Shown here one piece after another: positions 7,780 to 17,281 of a stretch of 64,000 nucleotides of DNA. A program made the translations under genes and the position numbers. Origin of the DNA: Frateuria_A sp035944355 (GTDB lineage Bacteria > Pseudomonadota > Gammaproteobacteria > Xanthomonadales > Rhodanobacteraceae); the NCBI RefSeq assembly GCF_035944355.1, contig NZ_DASZBH010000008.1:291440-355439 (forward strand), given 5' to 3'. Within the stretch, counting starts at the first letter, position 1, and each line of letters starts with the position of its first letter. The notes under the pieces are model-generated. The model made no database searches, was not told where the DNA came from, and saw nothing but the letters and a program-made list of their open reading frames with translations.

Positions 7780-9557
7780 CCACCAACGACGTGCTCCAGG
7801 TGGCGCTCTTCGTGGGCGTGTTGCTGCTGCTGGTCCGGCCGGTCGGCAGCTACCTGGCATGCGTGTTCGCGGACCGGCCCAACCGCGTCATCCGCTTCGG
7901 CGGACCGGTCGAACGCGCGGTCTACCGCCTGTGCGGAATCCATCCCGACGAGGACATGGGCTGGGTACGCTACGCGTCGGCCATGCTGCTGTTCAACCTG
8001 CTGGGCGTGTTGTGGCTATACGCGCTGGAGCGGCTGCAAGCGTGGCTGCCGCTGAATCCGGGACATCTCGGCGCGGTGCCGCCGGACCTGGCGATCAACA
8101 CCGCGATGAGCTTCGTCACCAATACCGATTGGCAGGCCTACGCCGGCGAGTCGACGATGAGCTATCTGACCCAGATGCTGGGCCTGGCCGTGCAGAACTT
8201 TCTTTCGGCGGCCACCGGCATCGCCGTGCTGGTGGCCGTCGTGCGCGGCTTCAGCCGCGGCAGCGCACGGGGCGTGGGCAACTTCTGGGTCGATCTGACG
8301 CGCGGCACGCTGTACGTGCTGACGCCGTTCGCCCTGGTGATCGCACTGGTGCTGGTTTCCCAAGGCGTGGTCCAGAACTTCAGGCCGTATGCCACGGTGC
8401 CGCCGGTGCAGGCGACCGAGCACGTCGAGCCCAAGTCGGCGGATCGGGTACAGGTGATGCCGATGGGGCCGGCCGCCTCCCAGGTCGCCATCAAGCAGCT
8501 GGGCACCAATGGCGGCGGCTTCTTCAATGCCAACTCGGCGCATCCGTTCGAAAATCCCACGCCGCTGTCCAACTTCATCGAGGTACTGGCGATCTTCCTG
8601 CTCCCCGGCGGGCTGTGCCTGATGTTCGGCGAGCAGGTGGGAGACCGGCGCCAGGGCTGGGCGATCCTGGCCACGATGCTGCTGATCTTCGTGCCGCTGG
8701 CGCTTGCGACGATCGCCGCCGAGCAGGCTGGCAACCCGGCGTTGCACGGCCTGGCGGTGGACGCGCAGGCCTCGGCGCTGCAGGCGGGCGGCAACATGGA
8801 AGGCAAGGAGACGCGGTTCGGCATCGCCTCGTCAGGGCTGTTCGCCACCGTCACCACGGCGGCCTCCTGCGGGGCGGTCAACGCCATGCACGACTCCTTC
8901 ACCCCGCTGGGCGGGCTGGTGCCGATGTGGCTCATGCAGCTTGGCGAGGTGGTCTTCGGCGGCGTCGGCAGCGGCTTGTACGGCATGCTCGCCTTTGCCG
9001 TGGTGGCGGTGTTCATCGCCGGGCTGATGGTCGGGCGCACGCCCGAATACCTGGGCAAGAAGATCCAGGCCTACGAGATGAAGATGGCCGCCCTGGCCGT
9101 GCTGCTGCCGTGCGCGTTGGCGGTGGTCGGCACCGCGATTGCGGTGACGGCGCCGGCGGGTGTCGCCGGCGTGGCCAACCCGGGACCGCATGGCTTCAGC
9201 GAGATCCTCTACGCACTCAGCTCCGCCGCGAACAACAACGGCAGCGCCTTCGCCGGACTGTCCGCCGACACGCCGTTCTGGAATGTGCTGCTGGCGGTTT
9301 GCATGTTCCTGGCGCGCTTCCCGCTGGCCATCGCGATGCTGGCGATGGCAGGCTCGCTGGCCGCCAAGCGCCACGTACCGCCCTCGGCCGGCACCTTGCC
9401 CACCCATACGCCGCTGTTCATCGGCCTGCTGGCCTGCGTGGTGATCGTGGTCGGCGCGCTGACCTTCCTGCCCGCGCTGGCGCTGGGGCCGATCGCGGAA
9501 TACCTGATGACGTCCAGCCCGACGATATCCGGCCTGATGACCTCCGGGGGACCCTGA
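7776..9557 (+). CDS. kdpA: KdpA, K+-translocating subunit
   Basis: Potassium channel-like subunit of the high-affinity K+-transporting ATPase, 593 residues with about ten membrane segments. The four selectivity-filter loops are recognisable around TNTDWQAYAGES, GTNGGGFFNANSAHPFENP, ASCGAVNAMHDSF and SSAANNNGSAF. The start at 7776 overlaps the kdpF stop. An upstream in-frame GTG at 7743 lies inside kdpF and is rejected. KdpB follows after 3 bases. Confidence 0.97.
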   Translation: MTTNDVLQVALFVGVLLLLVRPVGSYLACVFADRPNRVIRFGGPVERAVYRLCGIHPDEDMGWVRYASAMLLFNLLGVLWLYALERLQAWLPLNPGHLGAVPPDLAINTAMSFVTNTDWQAYAGESTMSYLTQMLGLAVQNFLSAATGIAVLVAVVRGFSRGSARGVGNFWVDLTRGTLYVLTPFALVIALVLVSQGVVQNFRPYATVPPVQATEHVEPKSADRVQVMPMGPAASQVAIKQLGTNGGGFFNANSAHPFENPTPLSNFIEVLAIFLLPGGLCLMFGEQVGDRRQGWAILATMLLIFVPLALATIAAEQAGNPALHGLAVDAQASALQAGGNMEGKETRFGIASSGLFATVTTAASCGAVNAMHDSFTPLGGLVPMWLMQLGEVVFGGVGSGLYGMLAFAVVAVFIAGLMVGRTPEYLGKKIQAYEMKMAALAVLLPCALAVVGTAIAVTAPAGVAGVANPGPHGFSEILYALSSAANNNGSAFAGLSADTPFWNVLLAVCMFLARFPLAIAMLAMAGSLAAKRHVPPSAGTLPTHTPLFIGLLACVVIVVGALTFLPALALGPIAEYLMTSSPTISGLMTSGGP

Positions 9558-9560
9558 GCC

Positions 9561-11633
9561 ATGACGTCGCAGACATCCGCCGTGCGCAGCTTCGACCGCG
9601 GGATGATCCTGAAGGCTGCCGCCGACGCGCTTCGCAAGCTTTCGCCGCGGCTGCAGCTGCGCAACCCGGTGATGCTGGTGGTGTACGTGTGCAGCGTGCT
9701 GACCACCTTGCTCTGGGGCCAGGCGCTGGCCGGCCGCGGCGAGGCGCCTGCCGCCTTCATCTTCTGGATCGGTCTGTGGTTGTGGTTCACCCTGCTGTTC
9801 GCCAACTTTGCCGAGGCGCTGGCCGAAGGACGCGGCAAGGCGCAGGCGCAGGCCTTGCGCAGCTCGCGCCGGGACGTACTCGCGCGGAAGCTCTCGGCGC
9901 CGGAGCGCACGGCCTTCGCCAGCTACGTGCCGTCGAACGAGCTGCGCACGGGCCACCATGTGCTGATCGAGGCGGGCGAAGTCGTTCCGGGCGACGGGGA
10001 GGTGGTCGTAGGCGCGGCCAGCGTGGACGAGAGCGCCATCACCGGCGAGTCGGCGCCGGTGATCCGCGAGTCGGGCGGCGACCGCAGCGCGGTCACCGGC
10101 GGCACCCGCGTGCTGTCGGACTGGCTGGTGGTGCGCATCACCCGCAACCCGGGCGAGAGCTTCCTGGACCGCATGATCGCGATGGTCGAGGGCGCCTCGC
10201 GGCGCAAGACGCCCAACGAGATCGCGCTGACCATCCTGCTGGCCAAGTTCACGCTGATCTTCCTGCTCGCCTGCGCCACCCTGCTGCCGTACTCGATCTA
10301 TAGCGTGCACATCTCCGGCGCGGGCCGGCCGATCACGCTGACAGTGCTGGTGGCGTTGCTGGTGTGCCTGATCCCCACCACCATCGGCGCGCTGCTCTCG
10401 GCGATCGGCATCGCCGGCATGGACCGGATGATCCGCGCCAACGTGATCGCCACTTCCGGCCGCGCGGTGGAGGCCGCCGGTGACGTGGACGTGCTGTTGC
10501 TGGACAAGACCGGCACGATCACCCTGGGCAACCGGCAGGCAGTCGCGTTCCACCCGGCGCCGGGCGTGGACGAACGCGCGCTGGCCGAGGCGGCGCAGCT
10601 GGCCTCGCTTGCCGACGAGACGCCTGAAGGCCGCAGCATCGTGGTACTGGCCAAGGAACGCTTCGGCCTGCGCGAACATTCGCTGGAAGCGTTGCAGGCG
10701 CAGTTCGTGCCGTTCACCGCACAGACCCGGATGAGCGGCGTGGACACCGGCGGCCGGCAGATCCGCAAGGGCGCGGTGGACGCGCTCGAACGCCATCTGC
10801 AGGCCCAGGGCAGCGAGCTGCTGCCGCCGGTCAGGCGCGCGGCCGAAGAGGTGGCCCGCCGGGGCGCCACGCCGCTGGTGGTGGTGGATGGCGCGGCCAG
10901 CCTGGGCGTCATCGAGCTGAAGGACATCGTCAAGGGCGGCATCAAGGAGCGCTTCGCGCAGCTGCGCAGGATGGGCATCAAGACCGTCATGATCACCGGC
11001 GACAACCCGCTCACCGCGGCGGCCATCGCCGCCGAGGCCGGCGTGGACGACTTCCTGGCCGAGGCCACGCCGGAGGCGAAGCTGAAGCTGATCCGCCAGA
11101 TCCAGGCGGAGAACCGCCTGGTCGCGATGTGCGGCGACGGCACCAACGATGCACCGGCGCTGGCGCAGGCGGACGTCGCGGTGGCCATGAACACCGGCAC
11201 GCAGGCGGCGAAGGAGGCCGGCAACATGGTCGACCTGGATTCCAACCCGACCAAGCTGATCGAAGTGGTGGAGATCGGCAAGCAGATGCTGATCACGCGT
11301 GGCGCGTTGACTACGTTCTCGATCGCCAACGACATCGCCAAGTACTTCGCGATCATCCCGGCCGCGTTCGCCACCACTTATCCCGCGCTGGACGCGCTCA
11401 ATCTGATGCGCCTGGCGACGCCGCAGAGCGCGGTTCTCTCGGCGGTGATCTTCAACGCGCTGATCATCGTCGCCTTGATCCCGCTGGCGCTGAAGGGCGT
11501 CAAGTACCGCCCGCTGGGTGCCGGCGCGCTGCTGCGGCGGAACCTGCTGATCTACGGGCTGGGCGGCGTGATCGCGCCCTTCGTCGGCATCAAGCTCATC
11601 GACCTGCTGCTGGTTCTGGGCGGTCTTGCATGA
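9561..11633 (+). CDS. kdpB: KdpB, P-type ATPase subunit
   Basis: ATP-hydrolysing subunit of the Kdp pump, 690 residues. The phosphorylated aspartate is in LLDKTGTITLGN, the actuator loop is ITGESAPV, and the hinge is CGDGTNDAPALAQADVAVAMN. Three N-terminal and four C-terminal membrane segments frame the cytosolic domains. The length matches the family. Normally kdpC follows directly; here a porin gene intervenes. Confidence 0.97.
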   Translation: MTSQTSAVRSFDRGMILKAAADALRKLSPRLQLRNPVMLVVYVCSVLTTLLWGQALAGRGEAPAAFIFWIGLWLWFTLLFANFAEALAEGRGKAQAQALRSSRRDVLARKLSAPERTAFASYVPSNELRTGHHVLIEAGEVVPGDGEVVVGAASVDESAITGESAPVIRESGGDRSAVTGGTRVLSDWLVVRITRNPGESFLDRMIAMVEGASRRKTPNEIALTILLAKFTLIFLLACATLLPYSIYSVHISGAGRPITLTVLVALLVCLIPTTIGALLSAIGIAGMDRMIRANVIATSGRAVEAAGDVDVLLLDKTGTITLGNRQAVAFHPAPGVDERALAEAAQLASLADETPEGRSIVVLAKERFGLREHSLEALQAQFVPFTAQTRMSGVDTGGRQIRKGAVDALERHLQAQGSELLPPVRRAAEEVARRGATPLVVVDGAASLGVIELKDIVKGGIKERFAQLRRMGIKTVMITGDNPLTAAAIAAEAGVDDFLAEATPEAKLKLIRQIQAENRLVAMCGDGTNDAPALAQADVAVAMNTGTQAAKEAGNMVDLDSNPTKLIEVVEIGKQMLITRGALTTFSIANDIAKYFAIIPAAFATTYPALDALNLMRLATPQSAVLSAVIFNALIIVALIPLALKGVKYRPLGAGALLRRNLLIYGLGGVIAPFVGIKLIDLLLVLGGLA

Positions 11634-11692
11634 TCCGGCTGCGACGCCGCGGCGATGGCCGCGGTCGGCCGATACACACTCAGGAACGACCC

Positions 11693-13159
11693 ATGATGCA
11701 AAGGAACAGTCTTCCGGTTGTGGTCCTGTTCGCGATGGCATTGCCGGGCACGGCGCTGGCATCGGCCGGACCGTCGGGTTCGGGCCTGCAGGGCAGCGCA
11801 CCGGCGCCTGCCGGGAACCTCGGCTGCCCGCAGGGATTCCTGACGCGTCTGCAGGCCGCCTACCGAGAAGATGCGCGCCCGGCCGATCCGAACGCGGCCG
11901 AACCGCCGCGCCGGGCGATGGCTTCTCCGCTCGATTCGCCGCCTTTTCCCAACGGCGAGTGGCAGCTCGGCGGCGTGGCCGCGCCCATCGGCGTGCCGGT
12001 GGCGTATGGCCCATATCCGCTGCAGAAAGCGCTGTCGTGCACCCGGCTCGGTGCCTGGATGCAGCGCAAGCGCATCGAGGTCAACGGCTGGATCAACCCT
12101 TCGGTCAACCTGAGCTCGTCGAGCTTCAGCAACTACCCGCTGGCCTATGCGACGCGCCCCAATCGCGCGGAGTTCGACCAGCTGGTGTTCAACATCACGC
12201 GCGTCGAAGACACCGTGCAACAAGACCACGTGGATTGGGGCTTCAACCTTTCCACGCTGTACGGCTACGACTACCACTACACCGTCACCAAGGGCGTCTT
12301 CAGCGGCCAGCTGCTGGACCATCCGGACCCGAGCCAACCCTTGCCGGGCAAGGTCTACGGTATCGACCCGATGCTGTTCTACGTCGATCTGTACCTGCCG
12401 GCGATCGCGCAGGGCATGGTGATCCGCGTGGGGCGCTACCTGTCGTTGCCGGACATCGAGGCGCAATTCTCGCCGCAGAACTACCTGGTCACGCATTCGA
12501 TCCTGTACACGGTCGATCCATATACCCAGACCGGCATCCTGACCACCACGCGGCTGGGAAGGCAGTGGACGCTGCAACTGGGCCTCAACGCCGGCAACGA
12601 CACCGCGCCCTGGAACCGTTCGGCACGCCCCACGCTGCAGGCTTGCGTGCGCTGGGTATCGGCAAGCGGCAACGACATGCTTTATCCGTGCCTCAACAGC
12701 TGGAACACCTTCGATTACAACTACAACAACGTGCAGATGTACGTGGCGACCTGGGGCCACCGCTTCAGTGCGCACGTGCACACGCAGACCGAGGCCTACT
12801 ACATGTATGGCCGCAACATCGCCGGCTTCGGTCCCGGCGGCGAGCCCGGTGTGCCGGGCTCCTCGCCCTATCCGGGCAAGGCGGCCGAGTACGGCGTGGT
12901 CAATTACCTCAACGTCGAAATGGACTCGCGCAACATGCTGTCGTTCCGCAACGAGTTCTACGACGACACCAAAGGCCAGCGTACAGGCTACGCCACGCGA
13001 TACAGCAGCCATACGCTGGGGCTCACGCACTGGGTTTCATCGGATATCGAGATCCGACCGGAGCTGCGCTACGAGCGCTCCTACGAGGCGAATGCCTACG
13101 ACGGCGGCAAGAAGAAACACCAGCTCATCGCGCTGGTGGATGCCATCGTGCACTTCTGA
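11693..13159 (+). CDS. Outer-membrane beta-barrel porin inside the kdp operon
   Basis: A 488-residue protein with a signal peptide (MMQRNSLPVVVLFAMALPGTALAS). It then has alternating aromatic/polar strands (WGFNLSTLYGYDYHYTV, YVATWGHRFSAHVHTQTEAYYMYG) and a C-terminal phenylalanine after VDAIVHF, all signs of an outer-membrane barrel. It resembles the putative beta-barrel porin-2 (OmpL-like) group. AGGAAC precedes the ATG at 11693 by about 6 bases; a second ATG follows at once. It starts 60 bases after kdpB and ends 10 bases before kdpC, on the same strand, so it is very likely co-transcribed. A role in letting potassium cross the outer membrane at low concentration is inferred from position, not shown by motifs. 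Confidence 0.82.
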   Translation: MMQRNSLPVVVLFAMALPGTALASAGPSGSGLQGSAPAPAGNLGCPQGFLTRLQAAYREDARPADPNAAEPPRRAMASPLDSPPFPNGEWQLGGVAAPIGVPVAYGPYPLQKALSCTRLGAWMQRKRIEVNGWINPSVNLSSSSFSNYPLAYATRPNRAEFDQLVFNITRVEDTVQQDHVDWGFNLSTLYGYDYHYTVTKGVFSGQLLDHPDPSQPLPGKVYGIDPMLFYVDLYLPAIAQGMVIRVGRYLSLPDIEAQFSPQNYLVTHSILYTVDPYTQTGILTTTRLGRQWTLQLGLNAGNDTAPWNRSARPTLQACVRWVSASGNDMLYPCLNSWNTFDYNYNNVQMYVATWGHRFSAHVHTQTEAYYMYGRNIAGFGPGGEPGVPGSSPYPGKAAEYGVVNYLNVEMDSRNMLSFRNEFYDDTKGQRTGYATRYSSHTLGLTHWVSSDIEIRPELRYERSYEANAYDGGKKKHQLIALVDAIVHF

Positions 13160-13169
13160 GGGTACGGTC

Positions 13170-13748
13170 ATGGGCAGAACATTACGCAACGCGCTGGCCA
13201 TGCTGCTGGTGATGACGCTCGTCACCGGCGTGATCTATCCGATGCTGGTGACCGGCATCGCGCAGCTGCTCTTTCCCGCACAGGCCAACGGCAGCCTGGT
13301 GCTCAAGGGCGGCAGGCCGGTCGGCTCGGCCCTGCTCGGGCAGGCGTTCACGGCGCCCGGCTATTTCTGGGGGCGCCCGTCGGCGACTCAGCCCCGTCCC
13401 TACGACGGCGCGTCCTCCGGCGGCTCGAACCTGGGGCCGGCCAATCCGGTGCTGCGGCAGGCGGTGCAGCAGCGCATCAGGCAGCTGCGTGCGGCCGATC
13501 CGGGCAATCCCGCGCCGATACCGGTGGACCTGGTGACCGCCTCCGCCAGTGGCCTGGATCCGGACATCAGTCCCGCGGCAGCGCAATACCAGGTCGCGCG
13601 CGTGGCCAGGGCGCGCGGCCTGCCGCCGGGCCAGGTGCAGGCCCTGGTCGCGGCCCACACCGCGGGCCGCCAATGGGGCATCTTCGGCGAGCGCCGCGTG
13701 AACGTGCTGGAGCTCAATCTCGCACTGGATGGGCTGCAGGCGCGCTAA
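13170..13748 (+). CDS. kdpC: KdpC, K+-transporting ATPase subunit C
   Basis: 192 residues, the usual KdpC length. It has one N-terminal membrane helix (LAMLLVMTLVTGVIYPMLVTGI) and a periplasmic domain with the family signatures GQAFTAPGYFWGRPSAT, SGGSNLGP, VTASASGLDPDISP and the ending VNVLELNLAL. It assembles KdpA and KdpB. The start at 13170 has GAGGGTACGG upstream; the longer frame from 12768 runs through the porin gene and is rejected. Confidence 0.96.
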   Translation: MGRTLRNALAMLLVMTLVTGVIYPMLVTGIAQLLFPAQANGSLVLKGGRPVGSALLGQAFTAPGYFWGRPSATQPRPYDGASSGGSNLGPANPVLRQAVQQRIRQLRAADPGNPAPIPVDLVTASASGLDPDISPAAAQYQVARVARARGLPPGQVQALVAAHTAGRQWGIFGERRVNVLELNLALDGLQAR

Positions 13749-13778
13749 CGTAGGCCGTCCCCTGTCGGCGGCAGCAGC

Positions 13779-16547
13779 ATGACCGATCCACGTCCGATTG
13801 ACCCAGCTCCTACTGACCCAGCTCCGATCGGGCCAGCTCCGACTGGCACTGCGCCGAGTGCGTCGGCCCCGATGGCCCCATCGCTGGTCGACCCGCGGCA
13901 AGCGCGCGCGGATGCGCTCCTTGGCACGACGCAGGAGGCCGCGCATCGCAGGCTCAAGGTGTTCCTTGGCGCCGCCCCGGGCGTGGGCAAGACCTACGCC
14001 ATGCTTTCGGCGGCGCGCGAGCTCAAGCGGCGTGGCGTCGACGTGGTGGTCGGCCTCGCGCAAACGCACGGGCGCGCCGAAACGGCGGCGCTGATGGAAG
14101 GGCTGGAAGTGCTGCCTCCGCGGGCGGTGCGCCATCGCGGGCGCGAGTTCGCCGAGTTCGATCTGGATGCCGCGCTCGAGCGCAAGCCCGCCGTGATGCT
14201 GGTGGACGAGCTCGCACACACGAACCTGCCGGGCGGGCGCCATGGGCGACGCTGGCAGGACGTCGCCGAACTGCTCGATGCGGGCATCGAGGTCTATACC
14301 GCGCTCAACGTACAGCACCTGGAAAGCCTCAATGACCAGGTGCGTCGCATCACCGGCATCACCGTGCGCGAGACCGTGCCCGACGCCTTCCTGGACCGCG
14401 CGCGCGACATCATGCTGGTCGACCTGCCGCCGCGCGAACTGATCGACCGCCTGCGGCAGGGCAAGGTCTACGTTCCCGAAACCGCGGCGGCCGCGCTGGA
14501 TGCGTTCTTCTCGCCCGGCAATCTGGCGGCCCTGCGCGAATTGGCCGTCGAAACGGTCGCCAGCCATGTCGAAAGCGATCTGCGCGAGCAGATGCTGGCG
14601 CGCGGCAGCACCATGCCGGTGCGACGGCGCGTGCTGGCCGCGATCGACGGCCATGCGCAGAGCGAATACCTCGTGCGCGTCGCCCGGCGCATCGCCGAGC
14701 GGCGCGGCGCGCCGTGGAGCGTCGCCTACGTCGACACCGGGGGCGCGGCCGACGCGGTGCGGCGCGAGCGCGTGGAGTCCGCCATGCGCCTGGCGCGCCG
14801 GCTGGGCGGCGACGCCGTCATGCTGCGCGGCTACGCCGTGGCCGACGAATTGCTGGCCCACGCCGATCGCGAAGGCGTCGGACAGATCATCCTGGGCCGC
14901 ACGCGCGAGCGGCCGCTCGCGCGCATGCTCGGGCGTTCCCTGACCCAGCAACTGTTGCGCCGGGGCGCGCACCTTGAACTGGCCATCGTCGCCACGCCGA
15001 TGGAGCGCGCGCGGGCCCGCCGCTGGCTGGCATCCGGCGGCTGGTGGGGCGGCCGCCGCCAGTACGTGTTCGCCACGCTGGCGACGCTGGTGGCCTTCGC
15101 GCTGGCCTTCGTGGGCGACCGCTTCCTCTCGGTCGCCAACCTGTCGCTGATCTTCCTCACGGCGGTACTGGTGGTGGCGGTGCGCACCCGCATGGCGGTG
15201 GCCATCTATACGGCCATCCTGTGCTTCCTCGGCTACAACTTCTTCTTCACCCCGCCGCGCTACACGCTGGCGGTGGCGAATGCGGACGACCTGCTGGCCG
15301 TCGTGCTGTTCCTCGTCGTCGCGCTGGTGTGCGGGCGGCTGGCGACGCGGCTGGCGAGCCAGGTGGAATCGTTGCGTGCGGCGCAGCTGCGGTCGAGGGC
15401 GCTGCTGGACCTGGGGCACCAGCTTTCCGTCAGCACCGATGCGCAGGCCGTGCGCCAGGTGGGCGCACAGGCGCTGGCGCGGGCGCTGGGCGTGCGCGCC
15501 GCCATCCTGGCTCGCGGGCCGTCCCAACAGCTGGAGCCGGCCGCGTCGTCGCCGCCGGGACTGGAATTGTCCCCGCGGGACCTGGCGGCGGCCGATTGGA
15601 GCGATCGGCACGCGCAGCCGGCCGGGCGCTACACCGACACCATCAACGCAGCCAGTTGCTGGACCTTGCCGCTGGGCGGCGAGGACAACCCGCTGGGCGT
15701 GGCGGCACTGCGCTTCGACCACGGCGCGGGCGAGCCTGACCCGGACCAGCGCAGCCTGGCCCTGGCGATGGCGCAGGACATCGGCTTCGCGCTCGAACGC
15801 GCGCGGCTGGCCGAGGCGCTGGAAGGTGCCCGCGTGCAGGGCGAGACCGAGCGGCTGCGCAGCGCGCTGCTTTCGTCCGTATCCCACGACCTGCGCTCGC
15901 CGCTGGCCTCCATGATCGGTTCGGCCGGCACGCTGGCCAGCTACGACGAGCAGCTGCCGCGCGAGGAGCGGCGCCAGCTGCTGGAGGCGATCCTGGCCGA
16001 GGGCCAGCGCCTGGACCGCTACATCCAGAATCTCCTGGACATGACCCGCCTGGGCCACGGCACGCTCAAGCTCAACCGCGACTGGGTCGACGCGGGCGAG
16101 ATCGTGGGTGCGGCGGTCGCGCGCCTGCGCAAGCTGTTCCCCGGCGTGACGGTGGACATCGCCGGTCCCGAGGACACCGTGCTGCTGTACGTGCATCCGG
16201 CGCTGGTGGAGCAGGCCCTGTTCAACATCCTGGAGAACGCCGCGCGGTTCTCGCCGCCCGGCGCGCCGGTCCGTGTCAGCGTGCGCCGCGTGGGCGGACA
16301 GCTGCTGATCGACGTGGTGGACCAGGGCCCCGGCATTCCCGAGGAAGAGCGCGCCCGCATCTTCGACATGTTCTACTCGGTGGCGCGCGGCGACCGCGCG
16401 CCACAGGGCACCGGCCTGGGCCTGGCGATCTGCCGCGGCATGGTCGGCGCCCACGGCGGCAGCGTGGAAGCCTTGCCCGGCCAGGGCGCAGGCACGACCA
16501 TCCGCGTCTCCCTGCCGCTGCCACCTGCGCCCGATACCGACCCATGA
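13779..16547 (+). CDS. kdpD: KdpD, sensor histidine kinase for K+ limitation
   Basis: Membrane sensor kinase of 922 residues. Order: a proline/alanine-rich extension (1-35), the KdpD domain with Walker A GAAPGVGKT and Walker B VMLVDELAHTN, a universal-stress-protein-like domain, four membrane segments near 430-530, a GAF-like domain, the dimerisation/phosphoacceptor helix (SSVSHDLRSPL, His about 705), and the HATPase domain (NILENAARF, DQGPGIP, GTGLGLAIC). It senses potassium shortage and phosphorylates KdpE. The N-terminal extension has repeated DPAPT/GPAPT-like units and makes the protein slightly longer than the E. coli enzyme. It overlaps kdpE by ATGA. Confidence 0.96.
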   Translation: MTDPRPIDPAPTDPAPIGPAPTGTAPSASAPMAPSLVDPRQARADALLGTTQEAAHRRLKVFLGAAPGVGKTYAMLSAARELKRRGVDVVVGLAQTHGRAETAALMEGLEVLPPRAVRHRGREFAEFDLDAALERKPAVMLVDELAHTNLPGGRHGRRWQDVAELLDAGIEVYTALNVQHLESLNDQVRRITGITVRETVPDAFLDRARDIMLVDLPPRELIDRLRQGKVYVPETAAAALDAFFSPGNLAALRELAVETVASHVESDLREQMLARGSTMPVRRRVLAAIDGHAQSEYLVRVARRIAERRGAPWSVAYVDTGGAADAVRRERVESAMRLARRLGGDAVMLRGYAVADELLAHADREGVGQIILGRTRERPLARMLGRSLTQQLLRRGAHLELAIVATPMERARARRWLASGGWWGGRRQYVFATLATLVAFALAFVGDRFLSVANLSLIFLTAVLVVAVRTRMAVAIYTAILCFLGYNFFFTPPRYTLAVANADDLLAVVLFLVVALVCGRLATRLASQVESLRAAQLRSRALLDLGHQLSVSTDAQAVRQVGAQALARALGVRAAILARGPSQQLEPAASSPPGLELSPRDLAAADWSDRHAQPAGRYTDTINAASCWTLPLGGEDNPLGVAALRFDHGAGEPDPDQRSLALAMAQDIGFALERARLAEALEGARVQGETERLRSALLSSVSHDLRSPLASMIGSAGTLASYDEQLPREERRQLLEAILAEGQRLDRYIQNLLDMTRLGHGTLKLNRDWVDAGEIVGAAVARLRKLFPGVTVDIAGPEDTVLLYVHPALVEQALFNILENAARFSPPGAPVRVSVRRVGGQLLIDVVDQGPGIPEEERARIFDMFYSVARGDRAPQGTGLGLAICRGMVGAHGGSVEALPGQGAGTTIRVSLPLPPAPDTDP

Positions 16548-17281
16548 GCAACGCGCCGCGTGTACTGGTGATCGACGACGAGGTGCAGATCCGCCGCTTC
16601 CTCGACATCGGCCTGCGCGCCGAGGGCTACCAGGTATCGCTCGCGGCCACCGCCGCCGAAGGCCTGGCGCTGGCGGCCACGCACCCGCCGGACGTGGTGA
16701 TCCTGGACCTGGGCCTGCCCGACCGCGAGGGCCACGAGGTGCTCGCCGAGCTGCGCCAGTGGAGCCAGGTGCCGGTGCTGATGCTTTCCGTGCGCGAGGC
16801 GGAACACGAGAAGGTGCGCGCGCTCGATGCCGGCGCCAACGACTACATGACCAAGCCGTTCGGCATCCAGGAGCTGATGGCGCGCCTGCGCGCGCTGCTG
16901 CGGGGCCGTGTCGGGGCTTCCGCCGAGCGCGCGCCGCACTACGACGACGGCCGCCTCGCGGTGGACCTGCTGCGCCGCGAGGTCAGCCTGGACGGCCAGC
17001 CGGTCGCGCTGACCCGCAAGGAGTACGCCGTGCTGTCGATGCTGCTGCGCTATTCAGGCCGCGTGGTGAGCCAGCAGCAGTTGCTGCGCGACATCTGGGG
17101 CGCGACCCACGTGCAGGACACGCACTACCTGCGCATCGTCGTCGCCAAGCTGCGCCAGAAACTGGGCGACGACCCGGCCGCGCCGCGCTGGCTGAAGACC
17201 GAGCCGGGAGTGGGCTACCGCTTCCTGGAGGGCGACGCCGGCCGCGGTGACGGCCGGCATCGCCCGGACCAGGGCGCCTAG
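16544..17281 (+). CDS. kdpE: KdpE, OmpR-family response regulator
   Basis: 245 residues. The receiver domain has the acidic pair IDDE, the phospho-acceptor Asp in VILDLGLPD, and the conserved Lys in YMTKPFG. The C-terminal winged helix has the usual TRKEYAVLSMLLR and TEPGVGYRF segments. It activates the kdp operon when phosphorylated by KdpD. Its stop codon shares the bases CTAG with the stop of the convergent tpsA gene. Confidence 0.96.
   Translation: MSNAPRVLVIDDEVQIRRFLDIGLRAEGYQVSLAATAAEGLALAATHPPDVVILDLGLPDREGHEVLAELRQWSQVPVLMLSVREAEHEKVRALDAGANDYMTKPFGIQELMARLRALLRGRVGASAERAPHYDDGRLAVDLLRREVSLDGQPVALTRKEYAVLSMLLRYSGRVVSQQQLLRDIWGATHVQDTHYLRIVVAKLRQKLGDDPAAPRWLKTEPGVGYRFLEGDAGRGDGRHRPDQGA

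Noticed and set aside
8832..12014. 1060-codon open frame on the minus strand across kdpA-kdpB
   Set aside because: It is antisense to two certain genes. Its product is Arg/His/Gln/Ala-rich low complexity with no recognisable domain, as expected from the complement of GC-rich codons.
13182..16454. 1090-codon open frame on the minus strand across kdpC-kdpD
   Set aside because: Antisense to kdpC and kdpD, of the same low-complexity composition, with no motif.
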